From Ashinkailepas kermadecensis (lineage: Eukaryota > Arthropoda > Thecostraca > Neolepadidae), in the NCBI GenBank assembly GCA_034440615.1, contig JAOTOM010005048.1, positions 160,001 through 224,000 on the forward strand: a stretch of 64,000 nt of DNA, in the 5' to 3' direction. Within the stretch, counting starts at the first letter, position 1. Every line of letters begins with the position of its first letter. Shown piece by piece: positions 59,986 to 64,000 of this stretch. The position numbers were made by a program, and so were the translations under genes. The notes beneath the pieces are model-generated. The model ran no database searches and was not told where the DNA came from. It saw only the letters and a program-made list of their open reading frames with translations.

Positions 59986-62640
59986 AAATTCACCCTTAGC
60001 TCCACTCAACCTATACCGCATTGATTTGAACCTAGCCTCGGAGTGGCTCACGAGCCAAAGGTCAATGACCTAAAATGATCTCGGAACGGTAACTGGTCCA
60101 GCTAAGCCGGCTAGCTCAGCTGGCCATCACCCTACAAGACCCAACATTGGCCATTTGAGGAGAATAAGTTAGCTTAATTGCCGATAGTTGGTGAGCTCGG
60201 CACAGCAACCGCCCGTCATGTTCCCTCTCACGTCACAGATCAGTGGCCTGGCGGGACATCTTCAAGTACTTCCACACCATCAGGTCGGCAAGGGATATTC
60301 AATCAGCTATGCCACGTGGGGTCACGCTAAGGTGCGCCGCTTTGCTGTAGTCGAGAAGAAAAAAAACGTACGAGTGAGTGGTTGCATGAGCCTCGTGCAC
60401 GAGCAAGAGCCAATATTGTGTGGCACGGCCGTCAGTATGGAATCTCAACTGCCGGCAACAACTGTTGCAAAGCGAGCCTCACCTTGTCGGCCCTGATTCA
60501 CCTCGACATGCCCTGGCAGCGCCGCTCCGGTGACCTCGCCAGCGGGCCAGTGCAGGCTGGCAGCGTTAAAATGGCGACCTCCACTGCTGGTCAGTATTTC
60601 ACCAGTCGCTCTTTCCGCCGAAACGCGGCAATAGCCGTGCTGACCCCGGACACGGCGCGACAGACCTTCAGCACCAGGACGACCGTTCCCGACACGCCTC
60701 GTTACACCGGAACGGGTCACGCTGGCCTCGGGCACACTGTTTACCTGCCCGTTCCTACAGCAGTCAGCTGGTAGCTGTGGTATGCGGCTTGCCCTCTGAT
60801 TGAGCCCGTCAATGGTGACGGAGAACCCATGGTGGCGGTCGATCAACCTTGCGAGAGTGGTTAACGTGACGTCATACTTCAATGAGGTGTCAAAGTGCAG
60901 CATCAAACAGAATACTTTAGCTAGGTTCACAGCATAAGGCATTAGAATACAATTTTCCGATGAAGAAATATCTACATATCGACCTACATTCTCCCAGGGG
61001 CAGGGACAACGAACACTTCCCGGCAAGGGAGGCGTACAAATTGTTGTTGGGAGGATTTTTTTTCTATACTCCCAGACGAGTGCGGATTGGGCTGTCTAAA
61101 CTTTGCTATTCGCCTACATCATAGTGACGCCAACTACTTCTTTCGAACCGAAATGCTTATGGTAACACAATACCCGCAATGATAATCCAAAAGTTGTGAA
61201 TCAGTTTTGGTCTTGCAGAGTACATGATGTAGCTCGGCCCTTGCAATTGGTAAAGAAATTCATATTTCCATTATCCGAGACATAATTTAACTTTCAAGTG
61301 AGCTCCATCAAGAGTGTGCGACGCCTACTCAGCTACCTACCTACCCCTCCCCCTTCCCGGTGCAAGAGGGCGCAGCGCCGCACACATTCCGCAACCACTG
61401 CCACGTATGTGGGTGTGACGAGTGCTGGTGATTGGGAGACGAAGAAATCGGTCGTGGGTTTCTGTGTTAACCAGCTGAGAAGTCCAGGAACACCAGAAGC
61501 TCCCTTCCTTCCGAAATTTGTGTCAGAGCCTCCATCCGTCCTTGATGCTGACTACGACGAATGAATCAAATGACGAATCAAATGACGACGGTTTTCCACA
61601 AAATGTGTACATCAGAGCAGAAGTGTAGCTTTGTATGTTTTGGAAGGGCACTTGCCCCCCCCCCCTCAATGCTGTCTATGTCCCCAATACTTTCAACTTT
61701 CAACATGGAACCCTATATGGTATGCCCCCAATCCATTAGGACCCGCCCATTGCCTTCATGTATTGTGCCCTCCAAATAATCTTCAGAAACCAACACCTAT
61801 GCATCAGAGCTCAAGCTTGTGAATTAAATGCCTGCCGCAATGGACAACCTTGCTAAAGCCGAGATCAATGCGCCTGCCGCACAGCTCTCTGCTTTAGGCA
61901 GACATCAGCCAGTGAAAGGAATTACAAGGCCACACATGCAACAAGAAACGCATTGGCAAACCCGCTAGAAATACGAAGGACTTCGAGTACCATCTGAGAC
62001 CAATTTGACTATTGTTTTTGTACTCACACAGTTTGTCCACAAACATTGTGATGCCAATCACAGACTGTGTTAAATATCTCATTTCACAAAGATCTTGATT
62101 TGTAACCACAAATAGTGTAATTCAGACACGATGTTGACAATTGTTGTACAAACGATGTGATTTTACAATGTCTTTCAGTGCTAAACAAGACACCTATTCC
62201 AAAAATGATATGACGTAATTCCAACAATAATTAAGAGATAAAATACTGTCGAATGAATAATATAATGAAGAATTAAAACACATCAGACCAAACGATGTAA
62301 AATATGAGATTTCTTCAGAAACAAAATGTCATCCAATTCCATAAACACTTGATAAGAAAATCAGGTGGGCTCGGAATGTAACTAAACCGTTTACATAAAC
62401 GAACACCCGCAGTCCATCGCGACCGCCACATGTCCATGATATTAGCAACGCATTGGTATTCGCATTCAGCATCCTATTCGCATACCGTCAGAATTCGTTC
62501 ATTTTTTCTCAGGATATGATCGTTGTGGCTTACCAAAGTCAGACAAACAACAATTATTCCGTAGGACGAGCAGCTTGATCTCCAGAGGTCATGAAAGGTC
62601 ATTCGGGTCAAAAACGGGGTACCGCATACAATTCAAAGTA
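59986..62640. other. Unassigned region
   Basis: CpG-rich at 60450-60760, with atggcgacc at 60570; open frames on both strands (minus, 60445-61026, 193 codons) show no known domain. 61640-61690 repeats the C-rich element of 56690. No gene is supported. Confidence 0.4.
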
Positions 62641-64000
62641 TTTCACTCAGCCAAATGATTCCAACGCCTGGATGTCCGCTCTCCATCAAAGATGCAGCAC
62701 ATCGAATTACGTGGCCTTCAATGTCACGGTTTGACCCTCAGGTCACCAAAGTTGGTTTCACTCATGCACTATATCTATTTACGGAGTACCGAATAAAGTC
62801 ATGGTGACACATTGGATATACCTGATTTTTGCAGGTAATAGTATACATAGCACGTACATGGAGTACATCGATCAAAATAATCCGTCATGGTCACCGATTC
62901 ATTACCGTTCGCAAAAAAATCCCCAAAATAGCAAATATACCAAATTCTTCTGAACCCAATAATTTACGCAATATTTTAATTCGCACCACGAAATAGCACA
63001 CAGATTGGGTATGGGCATGGCTCATGGATGCTGCACATTCAAGCGTCTGACGTAAAATCTCAAAGTTTGACCCATGTTCACAAAATATTGTTTTGACGTT
63101 CCACTATTGCCATCCACGGAGTACCGAATAATATCTTCCTAAATACATTCATCGGATGGATATTAGCGCCTAATAATCCCCCATCGGGCAAGAAAGCAGC
63201 ACATCCAAGCATGCCACCTCCAAGGTCAACGTTTGACCTCGGGTCAAGATAAACACTAACATTACGCCCCAAGGGTAAATTACGTTGTATCGAATACCAT
63301 CTTCCTGAATACATTTATCGGATGAATATTAGCGTCGAATAATCTCCCACCGAGCAAGGAAGCAGCACATCCGAGCATGTGACCTTCAAAGTTAGCGTTT
63401 GACCTCAGGTCAGGTTTGATGAAATTCAGAACATGAAAGTAGTCCACTGGGTACAGTATGTGGGCCAAACGAAGCATTGAATGTATATTATCTCAACACT
63501 GATACATGCACTATCAACACAAGAAACAGCACACTGTGTGACCTGACCTCTATCGATGACGCATTTCATCAGGTAGTATTTTTTCTTTATTTTTATATCC
63601 CATTCAGCAACGCATTCAAGAAAAGCATTCACCAAAATCCTCCGATTCGTTTGAGAATTTGACACAATCTTCGCAGCCACACCCGTACGTGCACCATGAC
63701 ACGATTTATTGCTACGACGAACACTTTCGCCTACAGAGGCCAAAAGGTCAACTAGGTCAAATCTGGGGTGCCGCATAACTTGCCGGAAAAATCACTTATT
63801 GGAATGATTCAAACACTTGTACCACCGCTGTCAAGGTGGCATGCAGCACACCAAGTCAACTGGTCACTCGTAGTCACCATTTGACCTCAGGTCAACGAAT
63901 ACTTTAACATTACGTCCTGATGGAAAATTCCGGTTTACCGAATAACATCTTCCTGAATACATTTATCGGATGGATATTCGCGTCGAATAAGCTCCAACCG
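62640..64000. repeat. Diverged ~160-bp satellite reaching the window edge
   Basis: At least four diverged tandem units (about 62660, 63010-63150, 63160-63310, 63320-63430, and again 63800-64000). Shared words: cttcctgaatacatttatcg, gcagcacatcc, tttgacctcaggtca and gtaccgaata. Part of 63430-63780 is not obviously repeat. Confidence 0.78.

Noticed and set aside
60445..61026. 193-codon minus-strand frame
   Set aside because: No domain seen; CpG-rich DNA keeps several frames open.

Overview
This is a repeat-dense, intron-containing eukaryotic nuclear window, most likely from an arthropod (a crustacean would fit, but the taxon is not proven). The reasons are exon-like blocks with splice sites, tRNA-derived SINEs, (TA)n, (CT)n and (CTGT)n tracts hundreds of bases long, short TTAGG arrays of the arthropod telomere type, a serine-protease-homologue exon of the S195G kind common in arthropods, and Penelope-like, CR1-like, DIRS-like and hAT elements. 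No bacterial operon, CRISPR array, rRNA or intact tRNA gene was seen.

Layout. 0-10 kb: a 35-bp minisatellite, microsatellites, and at 8564-8729 a perfect 76-nt palindrome built from Penelope-element termini. 10.2-13.2 kb: a 38-bp minisatellite abutting a structurally complete but dead hAT transposon with 8-bp target-site duplications. 13.3-18.6 kb: five minisatellites and the last exon of a catalytically inactive serine protease homologue (+ strand, 14475-14678). 18.9-21.6 kb: a CR1-like 3' end, a SINE that was itself hit by a 31-bp retro-insertion, a 1.1-kb foldback element and a 42-bp minisatellite. 23.5-27.3 kb: at least four exons on the minus strand of a coiled-coil, poly-Q gene ending in half of a MYND-type zinc finger; a 315-bp (CTGT)n tract lies in one intron. 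27.6-32.4 kb: two Penelope-like elements (RT plus GIY-YIG) head to head, sharing the same disabling lesions. 34-46 kb: AT-richer DNA with a GIY-YIG relic, CR1-like remains with SGNH and endonuclease domains, and nested foldback/MITE elements with TTAGG tracts and CRE-like palindromes. 47-64 kb: a SINE with clean duplications, a DIRS-like RT fragment, minisatellites of 27/28 bp, about 20-60 bp and 51 bp, and a diverged ~160-bp satellite at the right edge.

The only convincing host genes are the MYND gene and the serine-protease-homologue exon; they lie on opposite strands and appear unrelated. Most long open frames here come from minisatellites whose unit is a multiple of 3 and are not believed to be genes. 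All calls rest on reading the sequence; no alignment, folding or transcript data were available.
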